A stretch of DNA of 64,000 nucleotides from Pseudomonadota bacterium (lineage in GTDB: Bacteria; Pseudomonadota; Alphaproteobacteria; Sphingomonadales; Sphingomonadaceae): NCBI GenBank assembly GCA_023400405.1, contig JAEXFD010000013.1, forward strand, positions 62,001 to 126,000, given 5' to 3'. The translations under genes and the position numbers were made by a program. Positions 24,377 through 33,282 of the stretch are shown in pieces (the first letter of the stretch is position 1; each line of letters starts with the position of its first letter). Below the pieces are notes generated by a model. It was not told where the DNA came from. It did no database searches and saw only the letters and a program-made list of their open reading frames with translations.

Positions 24377-26335
24377 TCAGATCTGCGGGCCGTTCCTGCC
24401 CCGACCAAACTGCCAGTTTATCCCGTCGCCCCGTACGATCCCTGCGACCGGCTTTCCCAGTTGCCGTTCCAGCACGGGTCGCCACGGCACCAGGGTAAAC
24501 TCCCGGCTGCGCTCGACCAGCGCGTAGCGCCCACCCTCCGCCTCGATCCGCCTCGTCAGCCGCCCCTCGATCCGCGCGCCGCGACCGACCTCGACATGGG
24601 TCTTGCCGAGTTCGTCCGCCAGTTCGCCGGCGATCCGCAGCAGTTCGCGTCGCTGCAGCAGGGCCATCGTCCCCCGCTTCAGGTTGACGCCGCTCCCCGC
24701 CTCGTCCGCCAGGCCCTGCTCGACTAGCCATTGCCGGCGCCCGGCCAGCGCTTCGCGAATCTCCCGGCCGAACCCGGCGTCGCGCGCGACGAGCTTCTCC
24801 TCGCCGGCAAGCGTGCGGTCGAGCCAGGTGGGGCCATCGGCACCGGCCAGTCGCGCGATCGGCGAGGTTGACAGCGTCTCGATCGCAACCGGCCGGTCCC
24901 GCAGCTGCCGCGCCTCGTAGGCAGCCGCGCGCTCCGGATGGTCGTCGGCGATCCGCCAGGTGCCATCGCCAAGCCGTTCGACCAGCCCCGCACGCCGCAT
25001 CGCTTCGAGGCGGCGGACATGGGCCTCGGCAAAGGCCCGGCTCGCGTCTGGATCGTGCGCGAGGTGGCGATCAATCGAATAGAGCCCCCCTCGCGCCCGG
25101 CCGACCGCGGCAATCGTGCGATCGACCTCCCGGACTTCGGCCGTCCGCGGTGCCACGCGGACGATGGCGCCCTCCGGCGTCGGCTCGCTCGCCGTAGCAC
25201 GACCGATGTCGAGATAGTGCGCGCGCCCGTCGATCCCGTCGACGATCAGGTAGTGGCGGTCGCGATGCTCGTCGGAGAAGCCGCGCCGGAGGACGCGACC
25301 GATGACCGGTTCCCGCAGTTCTCCCTCGATGACCCGGTCGGCCTGCGCCCGCTCGAGCCGACGCGAAATCAGTTCGCGCTGCATCAACCGGATGATGTCG
25401 CCGCGTTCGCCCATATCACGCAGCGTCTCCTCCAACCCGTCGGCGAGCCGCCAGCGGCCACCGCCCTGGTCCTCAGCCAGGCCCATCGCGGCGAGCTTGC
25501 GCAGCCGTCCTGTCGCCACCGCGTGCTGGAACGGATCGTTGTGCGCGGGACCGGTGATCCGGTCGGCATCCATCCTTCGCAGCAGCCGGCGGTCGATCGC
25601 GGTCAGCCGTTCCTGCTCGACATCGCGGCGCAGGCGGTCCTGGATCTCGCGGTCGGTGCGCGGGCCCAGGTCGAGCGTGGCGAGCTCGGCGGCGCGCTCG
25701 CGAAGCCCGTGCGCGATATATTCGCGCGCGATGACCAGGTTCTGGCCCTGGTCGTCGACGCCGCGCAGCAAGATGTGGGTGTGCGGATTGTCGGTGTTGA
25801 AATGATCGACCGCGACCCAGTCGAGTCGCGTGCCGAGGTCGTGCTCGGCCTGCGCCATCAGCCGGCGGACATAGGGCTTGAGGTCAGGATATTCCGCGCC
25901 GTCTTCGGCCGAGACGATGAAGCGGAACTGGTGGCGGTCGCCGGGGCAGCGATCGAGGAACGCCTTGCCGTCGGCGGCATCGCCGTCGCGCCCGTAGAGC
26001 TCGCCGGGATTGCCCTCGCGCGTCACGCCGTCGCGCTGGATGTAGCGCAGGTGCGCGCGCGCCGCGGCGAGGCCGCTCCCGGCCATCCGCACCAGCCGCA
26101 CCTTGACCATCGCCCGCCGCGTCCGGGCCCCGGCGAACCGGTCGCGGCTCGACAGCAGCCGGCCGATGCTCGCGCCGCGGCCGATCCGGCTGCCATCGAA
26201 GCGCCGCGAGCGCACGCCGGTCTTGTTGCCCGCCAATCGGGCTGCGGCAAGCACGCGCCCGCCATATTTGACCAGGCGCTTGCCGTCCTTCGCGCCGGGC
26301 TTGCCCAGCTTGGGCGTGAACTCGTCCTCGCTCAC
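24377..26335 (-). CDS. rlxS: VirD2-like relaxase with DUF3363 region (RlxS/TraI type)
   Basis: The 652-residue protein nicks and guides the transferred strand. It has an N-terminal relaxase domain (about 75-260) with Tyr98 in HLRYIQRDG as a likely catalytic Tyr and the metal-binding HxH in NPHTHILL (His185, His187). The long C-terminal part (about 260-640) is DUF3363-like. In related ICEs it is followed by traG; here a 7-kb cargo block separates them. It has its own upstream gap after a terminator, so it probably has its own promoter. Confidence 0.92.
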   Translation of the reverse strand: MSEDEFTPKLGKPGAKDGKRLVKYGGRVLAAARLAGNKTGVRSRRFDGSRIGRGASIGRLLSSRDRFAGARTRRAMVKVRLVRMAGSGLAAARAHLRYIQRDGVTREGNPGELYGRDGDAADGKAFLDRCPGDRHQFRFIVSAEDGAEYPDLKPYVRRLMAQAEHDLGTRLDWVAVDHFNTDNPHTHILLRGVDDQGQNLVIAREYIAHGLRERAAELATLDLGPRTDREIQDRLRRDVEQERLTAIDRRLLRRMDADRITGPAHNDPFQHAVATGRLRKLAAMGLAEDQGGGRWRLADGLEETLRDMGERGDIIRLMQRELISRRLERAQADRVIEGELREPVIGRVLRRGFSDEHRDRHYLIVDGIDGRAHYLDIGRATASEPTPEGAIVRVAPRTAEVREVDRTIAAVGRARGGLYSIDRHLAHDPDASRAFAEAHVRRLEAMRRAGLVERLGDGTWRIADDHPERAAAYEARQLRDRPVAIETLSTSPIARLAGADGPTWLDRTLAGEEKLVARDAGFGREIREALAGRRQWLVEQGLADEAGSGVNLKRGTMALLQRRELLRIAGELADELGKTHVEVGRGARIEGRLTRRIEAEGGRYALVERSREFTLVPWRPVLERQLGKPVAGIVRGDGINWQFGRGRNGPQI

Positions 26336-26526
26336 CGCCGGCCTCGCGGAGTCTCGCGGAAAGGCACCAAATACGGCGGATTTCCGCCGGTTGCCAAAAG
26401 CCTGTCTCGCGCCGCCGCCGCCAGCTCTCGCGAAAAAAGGATGTGCAGACAGTCACTTGAGCAGGGTCGCGAGACACTGCCTTTATCTTGTTTTCCCTTA
26501 TCCCCCTTCTGCCTTCTGTCCCGGAG
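26336..26526. other. Gap upstream of relaxase; oriT candidate
   Basis: About 190 bp between the relaxase start and the terminator of the next gene, noticeably richer in A/T (runs such as TTATCTTGTTTTCCCTTATC) than its surroundings. Origins of transfer often lie beside the relaxase gene. No nick site of a known family could be assigned by eye. It must also hold the relaxase promoter. Confidence 0.3.
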
Positions 26527-26575
26527 CAAAAAGAAAGCCGGGACACGCTGCCGATCCGACAGCGCATCCCGGCTT
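26527..26575 (-). terminator. Rho-independent terminator
   Basis: On the minus strand a near-perfect stem, AAGCCGGGATGCGCTG with its partner (26575-26535, one mismatch), is followed by TCTTTTT. It lies 15 bp after the 118-residue gene and separates that operon from the relaxase. Confidence 0.85.
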
Positions 26576-26590
26576 CGACAGGCGCGACCT

Positions 26591-26947
26591 TTACGCATCC
26601 GCGAATGCCGCGCGCGCCCGTTTCGCAGTTCTGAAGCTGCGCTTGCCGAGCATGCCGTGCGCATTGCCGTCGCCGTCGACGACCATCACCGCGACGAACC
26701 AGTGCCCATCGATCCGGCCGAGCACACGCACCCGATCGAGCTCGAATTCGGCTTCGTCGCCCCCAAGATAGCTGCCGAGCCAGCGCTCCTGGAGCCGCGC
26801 ATCCCAGTGGAAATCGACTTCCTCTGCTTCCAGGAAGCGTGCCGCCAATGCCGCGCCCGCCTGTCTTCCGAACTCGATCTCGAGCCCCGAGATAAGCGAC
26901 GCCATCACGCGATCTGCCGCGTCCGAGAGGGTTAGAACCAGTGCCAT
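26591..26947 (-). CDS. Unknown ICE protein between lytic transglycosylase and relaxase
   Basis: The ATG at 26947 gives 118 residues; the frame extends further upstream but that part is Arg-rich and not protein-like. It has strands such as RWLGSYLGGDEAEFELDRVRVLGRI and VAVMVVDGDGNAHGM, suggesting a small alpha/beta fold. Not recognised. Its place, between the transglycosylase and relaxase genes, points to a transfer role. Confidence 0.6.
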   Translation of the reverse strand: MALVLTLSDAADRVMASLISGLEIEFGRQAGAALAARFLEAEEVDFHWDARLQERWLGSYLGGDEAEFELDRVRVLGRIDGHWFVAVMVVDGDGNAHGMLGKRSFRTAKRARAAFADA

Positions 26948-27167
26948 GACCTGTCTCCGCTTGCGGTCCCCAACATCGAGGACGCCCTCATGGGGACGGT
27001 CGGCGGAGCGGCGGTCAGGGCCGCCGGAGCGCAAGCGCAGGCGCCGCGAAGCGGACATGGGGGGAACCGATTTGCGGAGCAAATTGGGGGGCACCCATGG
27101 GCCTTGAGGGCCGCTTTGCCGCCCGTCATGCTGGGACTTCACGACGAGCCCTCCCACCCCCGCCATG

Positions 27168-27767
27168 TCACGGAACCTCGCGGCGAAGCACGAACATCGC
27201 CGGCGCCTGGCCCGTAGCAAGGGACTGGCGCGTCACCGCAGGTGCCTCCCGGCGAACGAGGAACAGCGTCTGCGGCGGCATGGTCGCGACCTCGGTCGGT
27301 GCCGGCGCAGTGGCGGTGACGCGCCGCAAATAGACGATGGTCTCGGCCGGCAGCTTCGCCTCGCCGGCAAGCCAGGCGGCGTAGCGTGCCGGCCCGACAT
27401 TGTACGCGCCGAACAGCCCAGGATAGCCGAAGCGGTCGTACATGCGCCGGAGATGGCAGGCGCCGGCGACGATATTGTCGGCCGGTTGGTCGGGATCGTC
27501 GCCGAGCCCAAGCTCGCGCCGAAGGTCGGCCCAGGTGGCCGGCATCAGCTGCATCAGCCCGATCGCGCCTTTGGGACTGCGGATCGGCCGCCCGTCGATG
27601 GTCGTCCGGCCGGCGCTCTCGGCCCGCATCACCCGCGCGATCCAGTGCCGAGGCACGCCGCAGCGTGCCGCGGCGGCATCGATCTCGGCGGACCAGCGCG
27701 ATACCCGACTGGCCGGATCGGCCAGGACCAGCGCGCCGGCGAGCGCGAGGACGCTCAGCGCCGCCAT
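27168..27767 (-). CDS. Lytic transglycosylase (VirB1-like)
   Basis: The 199-residue protein has an N-terminal hydrophobic signal (1-17) and an SLT domain (about 25-140): catalytic Glu50 in MRAESAGR, GAIGLMQLMPATW, and GAYNVGPARYAAWL. It would open peptidoglycan for the transfer channel. The start at 27767 overlaps the traF stop by 13 bp. A long upstream extension of the frame is a shadow of traF. Confidence 0.9.
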   Translation of the reverse strand: MAALSVLALAGALVLADPASRVSRWSAEIDAAAARCGVPRHWIARVMRAESAGRTTIDGRPIRSPKGAIGLMQLMPATWADLRRELGLGDDPDQPADNIVAGACHLRRMYDRFGYPGLFGAYNVGPARYAAWLAGEAKLPAETIVYLRRVTATAPAPTEVATMPPQTLFLVRREAPAVTRQSLATGQAPAMFVLRREVP

Positions 27768-28333
27768 ATCAGCCTCGCCCGGCCGACCAGATCGCGCCCC
27801 GAACTGATTCCGAAATAGCGCCCGTCGAACGAGCCGGGCGCATCCATCAGCAGCAGATATTCGCGGGCGAGCAGCCGGCGGCAGCCCTGCCACCAGGGCA
27901 AAGCCCGGCCGCTCGGATCGCGGGCGAGGCGGGTCGCGACGCGCACGCCATTGACCGAAACCTCTGGCCCGAACGCGCAGACCAGGTCGCCGCGGACGGC
28001 GGCGACGCGCTTCACAAGCGGGACATTGGCGGGGAGGTAACGGCGCTCGGCGGCGAGCGCGCGCCAGCGCGGCGGCGCCCAGGCGATCGCCATCTCGCCG
28101 CGTGCCGGCGCATCGCCCGGCCATACCCAATAGAGCCCGATCGCCGCGCTGGCGCTGGCATTCCACACCAGCCGCGGCGCCGGGCCATAGACGGGCGGCA
28201 CCGCGAGCAGGACCAGCGCCGCGCCGCCGAGAATGGCGAGGCGCAGCCGGCGGAGCGCGCGCTGGCGATGGACGTGGCGCGCGTCGCCCCAGGCGAGCAG
28301 CGGCGCATCGGCGGCGGGACGACGACGGCTCAT
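27755..28333 (-). CDS. traF: TraF-type S26 signal peptidase
   Basis: The 192-residue protein has one membrane helix (about 29-50), the S26 Ser region (WNASASAAIGLYW, catalytic Ser60 or Ser62) and the Lys box (NVPLVKRVAAV, Lys108). TraF proteins cyclise or process the pilin TrbC in conjugation. TrbC is lost here. It overlaps the upstream excisionase-like gene by ATGA and the transglycosylase by 13 bp. Confidence 0.9.
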   Translation of the reverse strand: MSRRRPAADAPLLAWGDARHVHRQRALRRLRLAILGGAALVLLAVPPVYGPAPRLVWNASASAAIGLYWVWPGDAPARGEMAIAWAPPRWRALAAERRYLPANVPLVKRVAAVRGDLVCAFGPEVSVNGVRVATRLARDPSGRALPWWQGCRRLLAREYLLLMDAPGSFDGRYFGISSGRDLVGRARLIWRR

Positions 28334-28557
28334 GGCCGGATCCCGCGCGCGCTATGCTCGCGGCTCCAGGCGTCGAGGTCGTCGATATGGTACTGGACGA
28401 AGCGGCAATGCCGGCGGAACACGGGCCCGTCGCCGCGCACCCGCAGCCGCTTCAGCGAGCGGCTCGACAGGCCCAGATAGGCCGCCGCCTGCTCGGTGTT
28501 GAGGAAGGGCGAGCCGCGTCTGGCGCTGCGTGCCCGGTCGATATCGTCGCCGTCCAT
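28330..28557 (-). CDS. rdfS: Excisionase-like HTH protein, RdfS candidate
   Basis: The ATG at 28557 with GAGGAG 6 bp before it gives 75 residues. A MerR/excisionase-type HTH fills 15-70 (LNTEQAAAYLGLSSRSLKRL, then RRHCRFVQYHIDDLDAW). It is first in an operon with traF, transglycosylase and, further on, the relaxase. That is the order reported for the recombination directionality factor rdfS in ICEMlSymR7A. RdfS promotes excision with the integrase. No integrase is in this window. The HTH family is clear; the RdfS role is inferred from synteny. Confidence 0.75.
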   Translation of the reverse strand: MDGDDIDRARSARRGSPFLNTEQAAAYLGLSSRSLKRLRVRGDGPVFRRHCRFVQYHIDDLDAWSREHSARGIRP

Positions 28558-28619
28558 GCCGCAACTCCTCGAGTGCTTCGAACGGCACCGGGGATGGCGG
28601 GAGAGACACCCCGCGAGGA

Positions 28620-28651
28620 GTGTCGAAAACCGATCCATGCGATTTCGACAC
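28620..28651. promoter_or_regulatory. Inverted repeat upstream of rdfS-like gene
   Basis: A 9-bp perfect inverted repeat (GTGTCGAAA at 28620-28628 and TTTCGACAC at 28643-28651, spacer 14 bp) lies 63-94 bp before the rdfS-like start. A third half-site-like GACACCCC occurs at 28605. This is a good candidate operator for the excision operon, possibly for the FseA-like activator. Confidence 0.5.
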
Positions 28652-28700
28652 CCCCTGCAAGGCTGCGTCCCGCGCCGGGGCGGCGCGGGACGCGAGGGGC

Positions 28701-29000
28701 TCAGCGCGACCAGATCAGATTCTGCGTGCCGCCCTCGCCCTCGACCAGGGTCGCGTAGATCGGTGCGGGCAGCGAGGGATCGTCGAGCTTGACCGAGACA
28801 TAGGGCCGGTCCTCGCGCGAGGTCTTGGTCCAGCCGGCGCCGAACTCGACGCCCGCCGAGGTCGTGACGCGGTAGTCCGGCGCCTTGTCGTGATCCTTGC
28901 TCGAGGGCTTGATGCTCGCCTTGGCGTTCAAGGTCAGGGTCCGGATGGTGCCGGTGAACACGCCGTTATCGTCCTTGGTGAAGCTGCCGATGGTGGCCAT
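28701..29000 (-). CDS. DUF736 family protein
   Basis: The 99-residue protein (ATG at 29000, AGGAGA upstream) starts MATIGSFTKDDNGVFTGTIRTL and matches DUF736, a small all-beta family carried by alphaproteobacterial ICEs and plasmids. Function unknown. It lies 143 bp upstream of the rdfS-like gene on the same strand. Confidence 0.88.
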   Translation of the reverse strand: MATIGSFTKDDNGVFTGTIRTLTLNAKASIKPSSKDHDKAPDYRVTTSAGVEFGAGWTKTSREDRPYVSVKLDDPSLPAPIYATLVEGEGGTQNLIWSR

Positions 29001-29386
29001 GATGCGTCTCCTAGTGCCTCGAAGCCGCGCCAGTGCGGCCTCGATGGCGTCGATCCGGCACCGCCAGCGGCCGGCATGCACCCGGCCCGCCGGGCAGGGC
29101 CGCAGCGTGAGCGGAGGACGGCCAAAGCCGGTTTTCTTGCCTCGCGAGGAAGGCGTGGGGGCGTGCGCCCCAAGCCGGGGAAGAAAGCCGGCGACGCCGT
29201 TGCTTGCGCGAGGCCGCGCGGTGCCAGACGGCCATCGTGAAGAGACCGCATGCGGCTTGCTCGAAGACGAGGAGATGCCGAAACTCGCCCATCGGCACGG
29301 CTCACCGCGACATTCTCGGCTCGCCGCACCCGGGGCTGCCTCACGCGGATGCGCGCGCTACAAGATCCGGCTCAGGGGGGAATGAC
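29001..29386. other. Divergent promoter gap, DUF736 / small zinc-ribbon gene
   Basis: About 385 bp between divergent genes. It contains a 10-bp palindrome, CCTCGCGAGG (29140-29149), and no gene I can support. It should hold two promoters. Confidence 0.45.
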
Positions 29387-29602
29387 ATGACGGTATTGGA
29401 CCAGGTGCGGGGACTGATCGAGCGGCTGTCGCCCGAGCCGGTATGCGACGATTGCATCGCCGAGCGGCTCGGCCTGAGTATCCGGCAGCACGCCAACCAC
29501 AAGACGCGCGAGCTCGCCGGCCAAGGCGGATTCGAGCGCAGAAAGGATGTCTGCTCGCTGTGCGGTGCGACCAAGGAAGTGATCCGGCGTGGGGCGCATT
29601 GA
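29387..29602 (+). CDS. Small Cys-pair protein
   Basis: The 71-residue protein starts at an ATG preceded by GGGGGG. It has two CxxC pairs, CDDC (about 19-22) and CSLC (about 54-57), suggesting a small zinc ribbon, and an HTH-like middle (IAERLGLSIRQHANHKTRELA). It could be a DNA-binding protein. The next gene overlaps it by 14 bp. Confidence 0.6.
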   Translation: MTVLDQVRGLIERLSPEPVCDDCIAERLGLSIRQHANHKTRELAGQGGFERRKDVCSLCGATKEVIRRGAH

Positions 29603-29984
29603 GGTGTTCGCCGTCGCGGCGCTGATGCTGATCGCCGCCGCGCCCGCCCCGCAATCGGGTGTCGTCGCCTGGGTGACCGATGGCGACACCTTCCGCCTGG
29701 AAAGCGGCGAGCGCATCCGCATCGCGGGGATCGACGCACCCGAGACGCAGCCCGGCAACGCCAAATGCCGGGCGGAGCTGGCGCGCGGCAAGCAGGCGAC
29801 TCGCGCGACGATCGCGCTGATCAAGGGGCACACCGTCGAGATCGAGCGGGTCGGCCGCAGCTACAACCGCACCGTCGCCCGGGTCCGGCTCGATGGCCGG
29901 GACCTCGCCGCGACGCTGGTCGACAAGGGGATTGCCCGCTGGTGGCCGCGCGGGAAAGCGAAGCCCGACTGGTGCCGTAGCTGA
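29589..29984 (+). CDS. Thermonuclease-family (SNase-like) secreted protein
   Basis: The 131-residue protein starts at a GTG overlapping the previous gene. It has a signal peptide (1-20) and an SNase fold: VTDGDTFRLESGERIRIAGIDAPET, then QATRATIALIKGHTVEIE, RSYNRTVARVRLDGRDL and ALVDKGIARWW. Key Asp/Arg residues of the family are present. Such nucleases are common on ICEs; they may clear extracellular DNA. Confidence 0.85.
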   Translation: MGRIEVFAVAALMLIAAAPAPQSGVVAWVTDGDTFRLESGERIRIAGIDAPETQPGNAKCRAELARGKQATRATIALIKGHTVEIERVGRSYNRTVARVRLDGRDLAATLVDKGIARWWPRGKAKPDWCRS

Positions 29985-29985
29985 G

Positions 29986-30015
29986 GAAAAAGGGGCGGCA
30001 GGGCGCCGCCCCTTA
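29986..30015 (-). terminator. Terminator after parB-like gene
   Basis: A 10-bp stem (AAGGGGCGGC at 29991-30000 and GCCGCCCCTT at 30006-30015) is followed on the minus strand by T residues. It lies between the convergent nuclease and parB-like genes and may serve both. Confidence 0.75.
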
Positions 30016-30019
30016 AAGG

Positions 30020-31786
30020 TCAGGCCGCCAGCGGCTGGGGTTCGGGCGCGTGCGCGGCGAGCGCCGCCTCGACCTTGGCACGCGCCTCGACCGTGCCGAC
30101 GCCCCCGCGCGTCGTATAGGCCGAGGGCGGGAACGCCATCCAGCGCGGCACCCAGTTCTCGACCTTGGCTCGGCCCCCGGCGCCGGCCAGATGGTCTGCG
30201 ACGATCCTGCGGAGCGTCTTGCCGGTCTCGCCGGCATTGGCGCTGGCGACGGTCACGCCGGCCACGTCGGCGACGAGGCAGCCCAGCACTTCCTTGTCGC
30301 GAACCAGGTCGAGGAAGGCCTTGTCGGCTTGCCACCACTCGGCCATGCGGACGCCAAGCTCGCCGCCGACCGCCTCGACCGCCGCGCCGCTAGCGGCGAG
30401 CGTCTCGCCCATCAGCACCGCGATGACGTCCATGACCTTGGAATCGGGCAGGTCGAGCAGGGTCAGGAACACGCCGACCACGCCCTGCTCACCGTGCCCG
30501 TCGCAGAGGGTCGGCGCCTCCGGATCGAAGCCGAGTACGGCCAGCATCCGGCGACGCTTGGCGTCGAAGACGGTCTCGCCCCGGCAGGTCTCGACCGACT
30601 CGGCGATGGCGTCGCTGCGGGCCTCCTGCGGCTCGACGCTGACTCGCCACAGATGCGAACCGGCGATGACGTGGGCGACCATCAGCCGCAGCGCGACCTT
30701 GGGACGAGAGAGCAGAGCCGCGCGCACGGCGGCGTGGCGATGCAGGTCGATATAGGTCTGCATCGGGCCGCTCACCTCGGGGCGCACCGGCTTCGGCACC
30801 TCGGCCTCGGGCAGTTCGCCGCGCTCGATCCGCTGCGCGCGCGCTGCTTCCATGCGAGTCAGATAGCCTTCGTGGAACACGACCTCGCCACTCGCGCGCA
30901 CGTCGATATAGACGCGCCCGCCCTTGCGCTTGGGCGTCTTCTCATGCTCCCAGCCCTGATATTGCTCGGACGGCCCGACGATCTCGACGGCGCTCCAGCC
31001 CGCCTCCAGATAGGCCGCGCGACGCTGCTCGATCGCGGCGTTCTGCGCGGTCCAGAAGGCATCGGCGTCGGCGATGTAACGCTGCTCGGCGAACAGGTCT
31101 GCGATGAGGGCAAGCCCGCTCGCCTCGACGTCGAACAGCGCGTGATGGGCGCTGATCGCCTGCCCGCCCAGCAACCAGCCGCGCAGCTGCCAGCCCATGG
31201 GACAATGCGCATCGGGTGAATCCCACAGCGCCAGCCAGTCCTTCTGCCGCGCCTTGGTGGCAAGGGTCAGCTGGCGGACGGTCTGCGAGTCGATCTGCTC
31301 GCGGCGGTAGAGGTCGCGGATGCGCGGCAGCAGATTGCCGAGCGCGAGCGTGCGCCTGACCGCGAGCACCGGCAGCGCGAACGTGTCGGCGATCTCTTGC
31401 GGAGACTGGCCTTCCCGGACCAGCCGCACGAAGGTTTCCCAGCGCGTGACCTCGTCGGGATCGAGGCGCGCCATATTCTCGATCAGCGAGGCCTCGACGG
31501 CGGCGGCATCGTCGCCGGCCTCGAGGATCGCGCAGGGGAAGAGGAAGGGCTCGGCCTCGCCGTTGCCGACACGCTCCTCCGCGATCAGTTGCCCGGCGCG
31601 GAAGCGGTGGGAACCGGCGAGGATGCCGAAGCGATCCTCCTCGCCGGGGCGGACGATCAGCGTCTGGAGGATGCCGCGCTTGCGTACGCTCGGCAGGATG
31701 TCGGAGACGTCCGGCGGGCGCTTGGCGAAACGCATGTTGGCCTTGTCGACATAGAGCTTGTCGAGTTCGATGAACTGGAGTTTCAT
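30020..31786 (-). CDS. ParB/RepB/Spo0J-like partition-type protein (ICE)
   Basis: The 588-residue protein has a ParB N-terminal nuclease-like domain (about 1-110; NMRFAKRPPDVSDILPSVRKRGILQTLIVRP, GSHRFRA, ENMARLDPDEVTRWE), an HTH region (about 115-180; SPQEIADTFALPVLAVRRTLALGNL), and a long C-terminal region (about 200-580) unlike chromosomal ParB. No parA is adjacent, so it is probably not a true partition protein. Large ParB-like proteins of this type travel with DUF2958 and ArdC genes on ICEs. Confidence 0.88.
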   Translation of the reverse strand: MKLQFIELDKLYVDKANMRFAKRPPDVSDILPSVRKRGILQTLIVRPGEEDRFGILAGSHRFRAGQLIAEERVGNGEAEPFLFPCAILEAGDDAAAVEASLIENMARLDPDEVTRWETFVRLVREGQSPQEIADTFALPVLAVRRTLALGNLLPRIRDLYRREQIDSQTVRQLTLATKARQKDWLALWDSPDAHCPMGWQLRGWLLGGQAISAHHALFDVEASGLALIADLFAEQRYIADADAFWTAQNAAIEQRRAAYLEAGWSAVEIVGPSEQYQGWEHEKTPKRKGGRVYIDVRASGEVVFHEGYLTRMEAARAQRIERGELPEAEVPKPVRPEVSGPMQTYIDLHRHAAVRAALLSRPKVALRLMVAHVIAGSHLWRVSVEPQEARSDAIAESVETCRGETVFDAKRRRMLAVLGFDPEAPTLCDGHGEQGVVGVFLTLLDLPDSKVMDVIAVLMGETLAASGAAVEAVGGELGVRMAEWWQADKAFLDLVRDKEVLGCLVADVAGVTVASANAGETGKTLRRIVADHLAGAGGRAKVENWVPRWMAFPPSAYTTRGGVGTVEARAKVEAALAAHAPEPQPLAA

Positions 31787-31888
31787 GGGACTGCTCCTTG
31801 TGAGTGCCGGGCCCGTTTCATGAGCAAGTGGGGCGGGACCGGCTTTCGGGATTGCGGCGGAAGGCGCGCCGCGCGCCTTTCCTTACCG

Positions 31889-32341
31889 TCACCCGGACGG
31901 CGGAAACCGGTCGGCAATGTCGGTTGCGGTGTGCCGCGCCCGGCGCAACAGCGCCTCGCCCTCCGCAGCATTCCCGCGATGCTGCGCATCGCCGGAGCCT
32001 AGAAGCTGCTCCGCCCAGAGGATCGACCCCGCCTTTCGCGCCCAATCCGCCCAGACCGACAGGGGCAGATCGGTCGCGAAAAGCAGGTCGCACTCGATGC
32101 GCAGACCGAAGGGCAGCCGCAGCGACTCGATCTCGGAAATCGAGAACCAGCCCAGTTCCGGACAGCCAAAGCCGAGATCGGCGAGGCCGAACAGCGTGTC
32201 GCCGTCCTCGGCCAGCTCGCTCGCCAGCCATGTCGCGGCGGAGAGCGGGTTGAACAGCTTGACCAGCGGGCGCTTGTCGGCGGCCTCGCTGTCATACTGC
32301 GCGCGGAGCGCGGCGCGAAGCTCGGGCGTGAGGAGGATCAT
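31889..32341 (-). CDS. DUF2958 family protein
   Basis: The 150-residue protein begins MILLTPELRAALRAQYD and shows the DUF2958 pattern (PLVKLFNPLSAATWLASEL, GLADLGFGCPELGWFSISEIE). It overlaps the ardC stop by ATGA. Function unknown; it usually accompanies ArdC on mobile elements. Confidence 0.9.
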   Translation of the reverse strand: MILLTPELRAALRAQYDSEAADKRPLVKLFNPLSAATWLASELAEDGDTLFGLADLGFGCPELGWFSISEIESLRLPFGLRIECDLLFATDLPLSVWADWARKAGSILWAEQLLGSGDAQHRGNAAEGEALLRRARHTATDIADRFPPSG

Positions 32342-33282
32342 GCCGCCACCTCCGCCGCCTGAGCCTCGGACTGGAAGGCGAGGAGATAGTCGGCGGCCTT
32401 GCTGGCAAGGCTGGCAGCGCGGAAAATCGCGCGATTGTCGGCGCGCAACACCGCCAGCCACGAGCCCAGATAGTCGGCATGGCGGACGGTCGGTTGAATC
32501 CCGAGCGCGGCGCAAAGGAAGGCCGAGGCAAGCTCGGCGACCAGTTCCTCGCGCGCATAGCCCGCGCTGCCGAACGGGTTGGACAGGTCGCGGCCCAACC
32601 TGCTGGCGTGGCCGGTCCAGTGACCAAGTTCGTGGAGCGCGGTGCGGTAATAGTCGATCCGGTGCCGGAAGGCGGGTTGCGGCGGCACCTGCACATAGTC
32701 GCCGCCCGGCGAATAGAAAGCCTCGGCCCCGCCGATCCGGAAGTCGGCGCCGCTCGCCGAAATCAGCGCCTCGGCGACGGGCACCAGCTCGCGCGGCGGC
32801 AGCGGCGCGGCTCGGCCGAGCATCCGCTCGGGCAGACCGTCGCACTGCGCCACGTTGAACAGGGTGAAGCGCTTGAGGAACGGCACGGCGCGCGCCTCGC
32901 CGCCCTCGGCGGCGGCGCGCTCCTTTTCCGCCTCGGGGGTGAACCGGTCGGCATAGACCACGCCGACGCCATGCTCGCCCTTGCGCACGCACCCGCCCGC
33001 CTCCAGCGCCTGCCTGAAGGTCAGCCAGCCCTGCGAGGGATAGCCGCGCATGATGACCTCGCCCCAGAGGATCAGCACGTTAATTCCCGAATAACTCCGC
33101 CCCGATCCGGCGTTACGCGGCAGCCCCGGCATGGCCGCGGCGCTGTCCCATGGCTGCACCCAAGGGAAGCGCCCCGCTTCCAGCTCGGCGACGATCCGTC
33201 CCGTCACCTCGTCATAGAGCGACGCCCGCGGCTCGCGCCCGCCAGCCTCGCCACGCATCCGACGTCCGCCATCCCTGCCCAT
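32338..33282 (-). CDS. ardC: ArdC-type antirestriction protein
   Basis: The 314-residue protein has the ArdC N-terminal single-strand DNA-binding domain (about 20-130; GRFPWVQPW, YSGINVLILW, GWLTFRQALEAGG) and a zinc metalloprotease-like C-terminal domain with HELGHWTGH (217-225) and a downstream EELVAE. ArdC helps incoming DNA escape host restriction. It is translationally coupled to the DUF2958 gene. Confidence 0.92.
   Translation of the reverse strand: MGRDGGRRMRGEAGGREPRASLYDEVTGRIVAELEAGRFPWVQPWDSAAAMPGLPRNAGSGRSYSGINVLILWGEVIMRGYPSQGWLTFRQALEAGGCVRKGEHGVGVVYADRFTPEAEKERAAAEGGEARAVPFLKRFTLFNVAQCDGLPERMLGRAAPLPPRELVPVAEALISASGADFRIGGAEAFYSPGGDYVQVPPQPAFRHRIDYYRTALHELGHWTGHASRLGRDLSNPFGSAGYAREELVAELASAFLCAALGIQPTVRHADYLGSWLAVLRADNRAIFRAASLASKAADYLLAFQSEAQAAEVAA

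Noticed and set aside
24938..31219. Long plus-strand frames opposite relaxase and parB-like genes (24938-26935, 30050-31219)
   Set aside because: They are shadows of the minus-strand genes, with no start signals and no recognisable domains.
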